From the NCBI RefSeq assembly GCF_015330165.1, contig NZ_JADDXT010000002.1, forward strand, positions 1,672,504 to 1,736,503: a DNA stretch of 64,000 bases, given 5' to 3'. The translations under genes and the position numbers were made by a program. The notes beneath the pieces are model-generated. The model did no database searches, was not told where the DNA came from, and worked only from the letters and a program-made list of their open reading frames with translations. Shown piece by piece: positions 8,001 to 15,291 of the stretch; position 1 is the stretch's first letter, and each line of letters begins with the position of its first letter. Source of the DNA: Zobellia roscoffensis. GTDB lineage: Bacteria; Bacteroidota; Bacteroidia; Flavobacteriales; Flavobacteriaceae.

Positions 8001-8146
8001 ACTTAGTTTTTGAACTTTAATTTTAAATCTTGAGATTGATACTTAGTTTTGAACTTTAACTTTAAATCTTGAGCTTGATACTTAGTTTTGAACTTTAACT
8101 TTAAATCTTGAGATTGATACTTAGTTTTGAACTTTAACTTTAAAAC
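8001..8146 (+). repeat. Tandem array of a 39-bp AT-rich repeat, three full and one partial unit
   Basis: Units begin at 8001 (40 bases, one extra T and two substitutions), 8041 (39), 8080 (39) and 8119 (about 28, cut off just before the OsmC stop codon). Each reads acttagttttgaacttta followed by actttaaatcttgagattga and a final T; the second and third units differ at one base. The first unit contains the right arm (8010-8026) of the inverted repeat. The array fills the whole gap between the four-helix-bundle gene and osmC. Confidence 0.9.
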
Positions 8147-8575
8147 TTACTCTTTATGAAAAATAGTCTTGATTTCCAATTTAGCAAACTGCCTGAACAT
8201 TTCCATAACTCCACAGTATTTCTCTACGGATAGGTCTACCGCTCTTTGTAATTTTTTCTCCGCTAGATTGTTTCCGTGAAAATGATATTCGATAGTTACG
8301 GCATCATAAAATTTCGGGTGCTCATCAGTAAGGTTAGCAATGGTTTCAATGTGAAAATCATCAACCTCTAATTTCATTTTTTTAATAAGTGCAGCCACAT
8401 CAAGACCAGAACAGCCTGCCAGTCCGGATAACATTAAAGCTTTTGGGCGCAATCCTTTTCCTTCGCCGCCATCATCTGGGCCGGCATCTATGTTTAACGT
8501 TAGGCCAGAAGGGTTGGTGCTTTCGAATTGCATGTTACCCAGCCATTTAGTTGTAATATGATTTGTAGTAGCCAT
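8147..8575 (-). CDS. OsmC family peroxidase-like protein
   Basis: A 142-residue OsmC/Ohr-fold protein. The sequence has the family pattern: an N-terminal strand pair (HITTKWLGNMQFE), GKGLRPKALMLSGLAGCSGLDVAALIKK with the first conserved Cys in the AGCSGLD helix, and the second Cys in VEKYCGVMEMF. Paired cysteines reduce organic hydroperoxides in Ohr/OsmC. The open frame runs 52 codons further upstream, but that part has no family resemblance; ATG 8575 starts at the conserved domain and lies after a TATTTTTG box (minus strand, 8607-8600). Its 3' end abuts the tandem repeats. Confidence 0.85.
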   Translation of the reverse strand: MATTNHITTKWLGNMQFESTNPSGLTLNIDAGPDDGGEGKGLRPKALMLSGLAGCSGLDVAALIKKMKLEVDDFHIETIANLTDEHPKFYDAVTIEYHFHGNNLAEKKLQRAVDLSVEKYCGVMEMFRQFAKLEIKTIFHKE

Positions 8576-8599
8576 AATTTTTATGTTTCTTGTAGGAAT

Positions 8600-8607
8600 C
8601 AAAAATA
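8600..8607 (-). promoter_or_regulatory. -7 box of the OsmC gene
   Basis: TATTTTTG on the minus strand fits TAnnTTTG and lies 24 bases before the chosen ATG, which supports the shorter OsmC start. No TTG is seen at -33. Confidence 0.35.
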
Positions 8608-8778
8608 CGATTAATTGATAGATTTTAAGCTTGTATTCCATCTTGTCTTTTAAAAAGAGGGAAAACCAATAAGTCGTAATTCCCCCCAAAAAATAACGCG
8701 CGGTAGTTGTGTAGTGCAATTGAAAAAGCACGCATTACGTATAGAGATAATAAATGTTTCAAGTCTAAAAATTTGGTT

Positions 8779-9624
8779 ATGAATTGCCCCCTTTGTGCTT
8801 CGGAATCAAAATTTGTTTTTAAAATAAATGGTTTTGATATACACGACTGTGTGTCTTGCGATCATCGGTTCGCCAATATTAAAACAGACGAAAAGCATGT
8901 TGATAAGACCTATGATGATTCTTACTTCAATGATGGAGGTGCTGGTTACTCGGATTATTTATTAGAATCTGATTTGCTTTACGAACGTGGTAAGCGGTAT
9001 GCAAAACAAATGGAACATATTATTGGTAAGAAGGGAAGGGTGTTAGATGTTGGGGCAGCGGCAGGATGCATTTTAAAAGGTTATGTTGATGAAGGTTGGA
9101 ACGGCGTTGGAATAGAACCTAACCAGCAAATGGCACAATACGGCCGAAAACAATATAACTTGAAAATTGAGCAAGGTGCGTTTGAAAATTTCAGGCCCCA
9201 AGATAAGTTTGACCTTATTTCGATGATACAAGTAGTTCCTCACTTTTATGAACAACACAAGGCATTTTTGAATGCTTCCAAGGTTTTAAAAGACGATGGT
9301 TTTTTACTTATAGAATCTTGGAATAGGCAAAGTATTTCTGCTAAAATCTTTGGGAAGAACTGGCATGAATATGCACCTCCAAGTGTTTTGCACTGGTATT
9401 CTTTGGAAGGGCTAACGGTTTTCTTAAAAAACTTTGGGTTTGAACGCGTTTCTCACGGAAGGCCATCAAAAAAAATCTCAGGGAGACACATTAAGTCGCT
9501 ACTCGAATACAAATTAGGAAAGAATTTTATGCTGAATATGATTCCTGAGAAGGTTAAATTTCCATATCCATCTGAAGATTTGTTTTGGGCTTTGTTCAGT
9601 AAAAAAGCGTCGTTAAAAACTTAA
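8779..9624 (+). CDS. Class I SAM-dependent methyltransferase with N-terminal zinc-binding motif
   Basis: A 281-residue protein. The start MNCPLCASESKF plus DCVSCDHRFA gives a C-x2-C...C-x2-C zinc ribbon (Cys3, 6, about 21 and 24), followed by a Rossmann-type methyltransferase (Methyltransf_23 type): motif I is VLDVGAAAGCILKGY, motif II the acidic GVGIEPN, and LISMIQVVPHF is the post-II region. The open frame begins 24 codons earlier, but ATG 8779 begins exactly at the ribbon. Such zinc-ribbon methyltransferases are common in cell-surface polysaccharide loci; here it stands alone, so the substrate is unknown. Confidence 0.8.
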   Translation: MNCPLCASESKFVFKINGFDIHDCVSCDHRFANIKTDEKHVDKTYDDSYFNDGGAGYSDYLLESDLLYERGKRYAKQMEHIIGKKGRVLDVGAAAGCILKGYVDEGWNGVGIEPNQQMAQYGRKQYNLKIEQGAFENFRPQDKFDLISMIQVVPHFYEQHKAFLNASKVLKDDGFLLIESWNRQSISAKIFGKNWHEYAPPSVLHWYSLEGLTVFLKNFGFERVSHGRPSKKISGRHIKSLLEYKLGKNFMLNMIPEKVKFPYPSEDLFWALFSKKASLKT

Positions 9625-9626
9625 AA

Positions 9627-9735
9627 TTAAGTCGCAAGAATCTTTGCAACTTCGGTTTGTAATGTGGGAACCACTTCAGTTTCAAACCAAGGGTTTTTTG
9701 ACATCTAAAAACGGTTTAGCTCAGGGGTATTATTA
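9627..9735 (-). pseudogene. Decayed duplicate of the 3' end of the uracil-DNA glycosylase gene
   Basis: Read on the minus strand, this stretch encodes NRF-stop-MSKNPWFETEVV and then a tail ending EVAKILAT-stop. It aligns with the end of the intact glycosylase at 11688-12257 (NRFWLKKNPWFETEVV, tail LVSKIL). A Trp codon (TGG) has become TAG. At DNA level 9670-9692 and 11725-11747 are identical over 23 bases, with weaker similarity on both sides. The two copies are direct repeats enclosing the OLD-family gene. Confidence 0.8.
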
Positions 9736-9747
9736 ACGTATACATTA

Positions 9748-11658
9748 CTATTCAGTGATGAACTTGTATAACTTGGTGATAATTTTATCCAAAACAGGAT
9801 TATCGTCAATCATATTTATATAGTCTAAATCCGCGCTAATAGTAAATTCACAAAGTTTAATTTTGTAATCGTTTTTCAGTGTTCCAGACTCAGCTTTGAA
9901 AGTTTTATGTTCGCTTTTGTTTATTCCGGTTTCAATCAAGAGTTTTTCATAAAAATCTCCCAATCCTAGTTGGTTATATTCTGTTTTATTGAAACTAACT
10001 TTTGGCAGAGAATTTTTGTTAGTATCCTTTATTATCTCACCAATAAACGATGATGTAATATATGTAGGTAATAGATTTTCTATTTCGCGCAATTCGGTGC
10101 TTTGAAAACAAAAATTTGAATTAGAATCAGATAAAGTTTGTAATGCTATTCGTCGTTTTCCCTTTTTGGTTGTTCCTTTAGCGTTATCGTGGTCCGCAAT
10201 CAGAAAAATTTTATTTGATAGAGCAAAGGCAGCTATTTTTTCTCTAATTTCAGATTCATCTGCCTCAAAATTATCCTCGACAAATAAATAATGGGCAATT
10301 AAGTTTCCGCCGTATTCGAAAAATGCAAAATCAATGTCTTCTTTTAATGGTGCTTTATCATAATGTTTGCAATAAAGCTTTAAGAATTTTGATATATATT
10401 TTCTGTCAGTTGGACCTTCTACCCATATAGTACTGTTTGCTAGAAAAACTGAGGAAGTGTTAACTCCAAGTAAGTCTAGAATTTCTTTCTCAGGTTTGAC
10501 ATTTGTTTTAATGTTAAACTTATCTATTTTTTCTTTCTCAAATTGAAAAATTGAGATTTCTTCATGGTTTAATGATTGATCTAAAAAGTGATTTGAGTGA
10601 GTTGAAAAAAATAATTTTAAATTTTGACTAGACAAATATTCATTACTGATAAGAGTTTCTAAGAAAATTCTCTGTAAGCCAGGGTGCAAATAAGTTTCAG
10701 GTTCCTCGATAAAAATCCAACTATTTTTTCGTGCTGTAAATACAGGAAACAAAAGCAAAATTAAAGATTGAATTCCGTCTCCAATATCATGTATTTTTCG
10801 TTCCTCTCCGTCTACATAAAAGATTATGCACTTATCTTTATAATTCGCAATGATTTCGACTTTTAATCCATTGAAAAAATGTTCTGCTAAAAAAAATTCG
10901 AATTTTTCAAAACCTCTTCTTTCTGTTTCTACACTATTTCGCACTTCCAAAACCTTATCATACAAATCTAGTCCAGTAAAAATTTTTTCGTCTTTCAGAT
11001 TATATAAATCTTCAATGACACCAGTAAAAACTGATGGACTTAATCTTGAACTTTTTTTGATGCTTCTAAGTATGGGGAGATATATTTTTTCAGAACTACG
11101 ATTTTTTTTTACAAATTCTATTTCTTCATTAATTCTAAGTATAATTTTTAAATAGTTTTTTTGAATATTAACAGCACTTTCATAACTCTTACTTGTTTGA
11201 TTTGTACTAATATCAGTTTGATAATGGCGGCTAGCTAATTCAAATATGTCACGGTAATTATCGTGGTTGTTTATAAGTGATTGGTATGAATCATTTAGAG
11301 AGCTTAATTTATAGTGAATTTCAGAAGTTTTATCGGTAAGAGCATTATTCAAATTTCCTAATCTGCTGATATTTTTATTATACCATTTTTCAGCTTGTTC
11401 GAGTAATATTTCTATGCTCTCAAGAGTTTGCGATATTTGAATTTCATGAATATTAAGCTTTAATAAACCTCTTAGAAATCTGCTTTTTCCTGAGTTGTTG
11501 GTTCCCACGAATAGATTTAATTTGGAAAAAGCACCAATAAACTGAGTTCCGTTCTTGTCGTTGAAGAAGGGTTTTTTGTCAATGTAATATATGGGTATTC
11601 CTGTATCGTTAAAGAATTCCTTTTGTGGATTATTACTAAAATCAAGCTTTAAATACAT
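9748..11658 (-). CDS. OLD-family ATP-dependent nuclease (AAA ATPase plus TOPRIM)
   Basis: A 636-residue ABC-type ATPase fused to a TOPRIM nuclease. Walker A is GTNNSGKS (52-59), a coiled region follows (about 70-190), the signature-like IGDGIQSLI is near 292-300, Walker B is WIFIEEPE (314-321) and the switch His is in STHSNHFLD (352-360). The TOPRIM part has VEGPTD (413-418) and FLIADHDN (485-492) with the metal-binding acidic residues. This is the layout of phage P2 OLD and of GajA, nucleases used against phages. No UvrD-like GajB helicase gene is adjacent, so it resembles the solitary class of OLD proteins. By eye it is AT-richer than its neighbours. It lies 29 bases after the glycosylase stop and is bracketed by duplicated glycosylase 3' ends, which suggests acquisition by insertion. 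Confidence 0.88.
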   Translation of the reverse strand: MYLKLDFSNNPQKEFFNDTGIPIYYIDKKPFFNDKNGTQFIGAFSKLNLFVGTNNSGKSRFLRGLLKLNIHEIQISQTLESIEILLEQAEKWYNKNISRLGNLNNALTDKTSEIHYKLSSLNDSYQSLINNHDNYRDIFELASRHYQTDISTNQTSKSYESAVNIQKNYLKIILRINEEIEFVKKNRSSEKIYLPILRSIKKSSRLSPSVFTGVIEDLYNLKDEKIFTGLDLYDKVLEVRNSVETERRGFEKFEFFLAEHFFNGLKVEIIANYKDKCIIFYVDGEERKIHDIGDGIQSLILLLFPVFTARKNSWIFIEEPETYLHPGLQRIFLETLISNEYLSSQNLKLFFSTHSNHFLDQSLNHEEISIFQFEKEKIDKFNIKTNVKPEKEILDLLGVNTSSVFLANSTIWVEGPTDRKYISKFLKLYCKHYDKAPLKEDIDFAFFEYGGNLIAHYLFVEDNFEADESEIREKIAAFALSNKIFLIADHDNAKGTTKKGKRRIALQTLSDSNSNFCFQSTELREIENLLPTYITSSFIGEIIKDTNKNSLPKVSFNKTEYNQLGLGDFYEKLLIETGINKSEHKTFKAESGTLKNDYKIKLCEFTISADLDYINMIDDNPVLDKIITKLYKFITE

Positions 11659-11687
11659 GTAGGAAATTTAATCAAAAGAATCTGTTT

Positions 11688-12257
11688 TTAAAGAATTTTG
11701 GAAACTAAATCACGTAATTCCAGGACCACTTCAGTTTCAAACCAAGGATTCTTTTTAAGCCAAAATCGGTTTCGTGGCGACGGGTGGGGCAGTGGAAAAT
11801 GCGTGGGCAAGTAATTGTGATATGTTCTGACGGTTTCCGTTAAATTTTTTTCCTTTTTGTCTTTCAGGTAATTTGATTGGGCATAAATACCAATGACAAT
11901 AATCAACTGCAGATTAGGCATTTGGTCAAAAAGAGATTTATGCCAAAGTGGTGCGCATTCAGACCTAGGAGGTAAATCACCGGACTTTCCTTTCCCTGGA
12001 TAACAAAATCCCATGGGAACTAAAGCAAATTTTGTTTCGTCATAAAATTCCTCGTCCGTAACATCTAGCCACTTTCGTAATTGTCTACCACTAGGGTCGT
12101 CCCAAGGAACTCCTGTTTCATGTACTTTTGTGCCAGGAGCCTGACCTATAATTACAATTTTGGAATTTTGGTGCGCCTTTACTATCGGTCTAGGGCCTAA
12201 AGGGAGATGCTCACTACAAACTTGACACGAACGTATTTCGGAAAGTAGCTTTTGCAT
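11688..12257 (-). CDS. Uracil-DNA glycosylase family protein, Fe-S (family 4-like)
   Basis: A 189-residue glycosylase that would excise uracil from DNA. GQAPG (38-42) followed by GVPWDDPSGRQLRKWL is the catalytic/uracil-binding motif of UDG families 4/5, and HPSPRN near residue 165 is the second (HPS) motif. Cys11-x2-Cys14 and Cys85/Cys101, 16 residues apart, are placed as the four 4Fe-4S ligands of family 4 enzymes. The N-terminal order and length fit. It is the fourth gene of a tightly packed set (DoxX, rsmI, HopJ, glycosylase; gaps of 5-6 bases). Its last 30 codons have a decayed second copy beyond the OLD gene. Confidence 0.85.
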   Translation of the reverse strand: MQKLLSEIRSCQVCSEHLPLGPRPIVKAHQNSKIVIIGQAPGTKVHETGVPWDDPSGRQLRKWLDVTDEEFYDETKFALVPMGFCYPGKGKSGDLPPRSECAPLWHKSLFDQMPNLQLIIVIGIYAQSNYLKDKKEKNLTETVRTYHNYLPTHFPLPHPSPRNRFWLKKNPWFETEVVLELRDLVSKIL

Positions 12258-12263
12258 GTCGGC

Positions 12264-12605
12264 TTATTTCTTTTTTAAAGGAGCTTGGGCAAAGGATAGT
12301 CCGTCAAAACCCGTTTTCATAAAATTTCGGATGTTTTGGTGTCCCGTTCCATCTGGGTCTTTCAGTACATCGTAATAATAACTCCCAAAACAAGCTAAAG
12401 TCTCTTCTTTGCTAAAACCTTGGTCTTTTGCAAAGGCAAACAGCTTGCATGAACCTGAGTTTTGGCCTTCAGCGTTCTTTAGGTTTCCGTTGGTGAAAGC
12501 TGTTGGTTCAAAGCTGTAGTTTTCTTCTATGACAGCCATAGTCTCGGTGAATTCTATTCCTTTTGGGTTGGCTTGTAGCTTTTGTTTAAAATCGTTTAAT
12601 CTCAT
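12264..12605 (-). CDS. HopJ type III effector-like protein
   Basis: A 113-residue protein that matches the HopJ family: FTETMAVIEENYSFEPTAFTNG near residues 20-41, NSGSCKLFAFAKDQGFSKEETLACFG in the middle and GTGHQNIRNFMKTG near the end. The family is named after a Pseudomonas syringae effector, but it is widespread in free-living marine bacteria that lack type III secretion; the name should not be taken to imply virulence here. No secretion signal is visible and its function is unknown. It lies between rsmI and the glycosylase gene with 5- and 6-base gaps. Confidence 0.85.
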   Translation of the reverse strand: MRLNDFKQKLQANPKGIEFTETMAVIEENYSFEPTAFTNGNLKNAEGQNSGSCKLFAFAKDQGFSKEETLACFGSYYYDVLKDPDGTGHQNIRNFMKTGFDGLSFAQAPLKKK

Positions 12606-12610
12606 CTATA

Positions 12611-13282
12611 TTATTTTTTTCCTGCAACAATAATTACTATTTCGCCCTTTGGAGGTTTCTCGGTAAAGTGCAGTACTAATTCTTCCGCTGTTCCCCTAAT
12701 TGTTTCTTCGTAGAGTTTGGTAAGCTCCCGTGAAACGGAAACTTGTCTGTCCGCACCAAAGTACTCTGCAAATTGCCCTAAGGTCTTAATTAGTTTGTAC
12801 GGTGATTCGTAGAAAATAATGGTTCTGGTTTCTTCCGCCAGTAATTTTAGTCGCGTTTGTCTTCCTTTTTTAGGAGGTAAAAAACCCTCAAAAACAAACT
12901 TGTCGTTGGGTAGGCCACTGTTGACCAAAGCAGGTACAAATGCCGTTGCACCGGGAAGACAATCAACCTCTATGTTTTTCTCCACACAAGCCCTAGTCAA
13001 CAAAAAACCAGGGTCTGATATAGCTGGAGTTCCTGCATCGGAGATTAAGGCAATGGTTTCACCCGCTTGCAAACGTCTTACCAATGCATCTACGGTTTTA
13101 TGCTCATTGTGCATATGGTGACTCTGCATTTGAGTAGTGATTTCAAAATGTTGAAGTAGTTTTCCGCTGGTACGTGTGTCTTCCGCTAGAATACAATCTA
13201 CTTCTTTTAGAACACGAATGGCTCGTAAGGTCATGTCCTCTAGGTTGCCAATAGGCGTTGGTACCAAATATAATTTTCCCAT
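12611..13282 (-). CDS. rsmI: 16S rRNA (cytidine(1402)-2'-O)-methyltransferase
   Basis: A 223-residue tetrapyrrole-methylase-fold enzyme that methylates the 2'-O of C1402 in 16S rRNA, near the decoding centre. GKLYLVPTPIGNLEDMTLRAI at the start, LAEDTRTSGKLLQHF (about 34-48) and ALISDAGTPAISDPG (about 80-94) are unmistakable RsmI signatures, followed by LPGATAFVPALVNSGLP. It is shorter than E. coli RsmI because it lacks the C-terminal extension, as usual in this phylum. It is co-oriented and nearly contiguous with the DoxX gene upstream and HopJ downstream. Confidence 0.96.
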   Translation of the reverse strand: MGKLYLVPTPIGNLEDMTLRAIRVLKEVDCILAEDTRTSGKLLQHFEITTQMQSHHMHNEHKTVDALVRRLQAGETIALISDAGTPAISDPGFLLTRACVEKNIEVDCLPGATAFVPALVNSGLPNDKFVFEGFLPPKKGRQTRLKLLAEETRTIIFYESPYKLIKTLGQFAEYFGADRQVSVSRELTKLYEETIRGTAEELVLHFTEKPPKGEIVIIVAGKK

Positions 13283-13287
13283 AAAAT

Positions 13288-13644
13288 TTAAGGTCGTAGC
13301 TCCTTATCCACAAAATAAGCGATCAAGGTTGCTATAAGTGCAACAAAGGCGAACAAATAATCTTGGCCGTCAGTTATATAATGTGCAAAGAACGCTAAAA
13401 GTGTATCAAAAAAGAAGCCGGCATAGGCCCATTCTTTTAGCCAAGATGAGAAATTTGTCCATACAGCAATTAGACCCAGTATTTTGGCAATAGCCAGTGG
13501 ATAGATGAGATAGGTAGGGTAATTAAGGTGTTCAAAAAAACCGGCAATCATTTCGTAGTTGGCGAAATAATTGTAAATGGAGAATAACATTATTGCGGTC
13601 AAAACCCCTAGGGCTGACCAGTAAATTCGTTTTTGAGTTTTCAT
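13288..13644 (-). CDS. DoxX-like family membrane protein
   Basis: A 118-residue protein with four hydrophobic helices and a short charged C-terminus (VDKELRP). YPTYLIYPLAIAKILGLIAVW is typical of the DoxX_2 branch, where a Pro-Leu-Ala-Ile-x-K segment starts helix 2. DoxX-like proteins are inner-membrane components of unknown or redox-related function. It heads the compact transcription unit that continues into rsmI. Confidence 0.8.
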   Translation of the reverse strand: MKTQKRIYWSALGVLTAIMLFSIYNYFANYEMIAGFFEHLNYPTYLIYPLAIAKILGLIAVWTNFSSWLKEWAYAGFFFDTLLAFFAHYITDGQDYLFAFVALIATLIAYFVDKELRP

Positions 13645-13704
13645 GGCAGGGCAATTTTTACCCTAAAATAAAGCATTAGCATTAAAACCTGGCTAGTTTT
13701 TCAC

Positions 13705-13737
13705 CAAAAAAGCCCTTTACGATACACAATGGGCTTG
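13705..13737 (-). terminator. Rho-independent terminator after the 236-aa unknown gene
   Basis: On the minus strand AAGCCCATT... pairs with ...AAAGGGCTT (stem arms 13736-13730 and 13717-13711), followed by six T residues (13711-13706). It sits 22 bases after the stop of the gene at 13759-14469. Confidence 0.7.
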
Positions 13738-13758
13738 ATTTTTATGAATAAAAGCTAA

Positions 13759-14469
13759 TTACGAAAATTTACGCTCAATAAATTGTATAAACCGCTCTGC
13801 GTATTCTTCTTTTCCTGCCCAATTATTGTAATCTGGCTTTACCATATTTTCTATAAATGAAATAGAACGCTCCTCACTATTGATTGTATTTAATTGTGAA
13901 AGGACGCGATTGTAATCTTCCATGCTACCATTAAAAAGATGCTTTACAAATGCCAGTCTGTTGTTAAGGTCGATTTTAAGCTCTTTGTTGGATATTTTAT
14001 CGTTCAATGATTTAGGATGAACTTCTTTTGGAGGAGTTGCACCATTAGATTTTGGAGCAACTGGTTGTTGAGGCTCAAAAAGCTCTTGGTCATTTTTCAT
14101 GTAATCTGGTTTTGACAAGAACTCTTCTAAAACTTCATCTACACGTTCGTCGTGACTTGGCATTTCGGAAATAAAACCTTTTATGGTGTCCATGCCAGGT
14201 ATAATAATGTCCTCTTCATGCGGATTACTTTCAGGGACAGAAGAATTTTCATTTAAAACAGCATTAGCCATCGCTTCAAATTTGCTGGCAATAACGTTTT
14301 TGGAAACGTCTATTTCTATATCGTGTAGTTTTTCTTCTATAAATTTAAGAACGGCTAATTTTTCATAAAGATTTTTGGCAGCATCGTACATTTCGCTAAT
14401 ATCCGCATCGCGAGCAGTAATAATATCAGTAGATAATTTTCGTAACTCTTCTTTTAGTTTTTTCTTCAT
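13759..14469 (-). CDS. Uncharacterised protein, 236 aa
   Basis: A soluble, highly charged protein without a signal peptide. Residues 1-80 are helical and coiled-coil-like, with heptad-like hydrophobics (MKKKLKEELRKLSTDI, AKNLYEKLAVLKFIEEKL). Residues 80-165 are acidic and Pro/Ser-rich and probably disordered. A conserved-looking helical block closes the protein (LNNRLAFVKHLFNGSMEDYNRVLSQLN ... about 185-236, ending in FIERKF). I remember this block as recurrent in Flavobacteriia next to tdk, but cannot assign a function. It has its own terminator and faces tdk across a 168-base divergent region. Confidence 0.8.
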   Translation of the reverse strand: MKKKLKEELRKLSTDIITARDADISEMYDAAKNLYEKLAVLKFIEEKLHDIEIDVSKNVIASKFEAMANAVLNENSSVPESNPHEEDIIIPGMDTIKGFISEMPSHDERVDEVLEEFLSKPDYMKNDQELFEPQQPVAPKSNGATPPKEVHPKSLNDKISNKELKIDLNNRLAFVKHLFNGSMEDYNRVLSQLNTINSEERSISFIENMVKPDYNNWAGKEEYAERFIQFIERKFS

Positions 14470-14637
14470 CTGGCAATTTTTTCTAATTCTACTGGGTTGG
14501 GGTAAAAATGGTATCTCTATCTTTGCTAACTTTAAAATCTGAACTTTAGCGGAATGTTTTTAGGAAAAACAATGGTTCCACTCTGGTTCTACAATATTAA
14601 GAACGAAAAACCCCATATTTTCGTCTAAAATTACAAA

Positions 14638-15291
14638 ATGTTTCTCGAAAATACTGTTAATCATAAAGAACAATTCGGGTGGATAGAAGTCATCTGTGGT
14701 TCTATGTTCTCGGGTAAGACCGAAGAGTTAATCCGTAGATTAAAGCGTGCTCAATTTGCCAAACAAAAGGTAGAAATCTTTAAACCGATGGTAGATGTTC
14801 GGTATGACGAGAATATGGTTGTATCCCACGACGCCAATGAAATACGTTCTACGCCTGTGCCTGCTGCTGCCAATATTAGAATTCTAGGCGACACCTGTGA
14901 TGTTATAGGAATTGATGAAGCACAATTTTTTGATGATGAGATTGTAACGGTTTGTAATGATTTGGCCAACAAAGGGGTACGTGTCGTTGTAGCGGGATTG
15001 GATATGGATTTTAAAGGAAACCCGTTTGGTCCAATGCCCGCTTTAATGGCCACGGCGGAATATGTTACCAAAGTACACGCTATATGCACACGTACAGGTA
15101 ACTTAGCTAATTATAGTTATAGGAAATCTAGTAATGATAAGTTGGTATTATTGGGCGAAACCGAAGAATATGAGCCCTTAAGCCGCGCCGCTTATTACAA
15201 AGCAAGATTAAAAGAAAAAGTAAAGCATCTAGATGTTAAGAGCGAAGAGATAACTACTAACGATAAGAAAACCGATGGCGAAAGCAAGTGA
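14638..15291 (+). CDS. tdk: Thymidine kinase (type II)
   Basis: A 217-residue cytoplasmic salvage enzyme phosphorylating thymidine with ATP. Walker A is GSMFSGKTEELI (about 22-33), Walker B/DEAQF is VIGIDEAQFF (about 98-107), and AGLDMDFKGNPFGPMP plus YVTKVHAICTRTGNLANYSYR form the lasso domain that binds the nucleoside. The zinc-binding cysteines of E. coli-type enzymes are not preserved: C-x2-C has become C-T-R-T, and the later pair reads SRAAYY. I recall this zinc-less form as usual for Bacteroidota. The C-terminal 20 residues overlap the alr start by 17 bases, so the two are probably co-transcribed. Confidence 0.95.
   Translation: MFLENTVNHKEQFGWIEVICGSMFSGKTEELIRRLKRAQFAKQKVEIFKPMVDVRYDENMVVSHDANEIRSTPVPAAANIRILGDTCDVIGIDEAQFFDDEIVTVCNDLANKGVRVVVAGLDMDFKGNPFGPMPALMATAEYVTKVHAICTRTGNLANYSYRKSSNDKLVLLGETEEYEPLSRAAYYKARLKEKVKHLDVKSEEITTNDKKTDGESK

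Noticed and set aside
8001..8146. CRISPR array
   Set aside because: The 39-bp units are directly contiguous without spacers, and no cas gene is in the window.
8576..8731. 52-codon N-terminal extension of the OsmC gene
   Set aside because: The extra residues have no family resemblance, and a -7 box lies between the two possible starts.
8707..8778. Upstream extension of the methyltransferase
   Set aside because: The zinc-ribbon protein naturally starts at MNCPLC; the extension looks like leader sequence.
9748..11658. Full Gabija system
   Set aside because: Only the GajA-like ATPase-TOPRIM part is present; no UvrD/GajB helicase gene is next to it.
12264..12605. Evidence for type III secretion from the HopJ gene
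   Set aside because: The family is widespread in bacteria without such systems; no apparatus gene is in the window.
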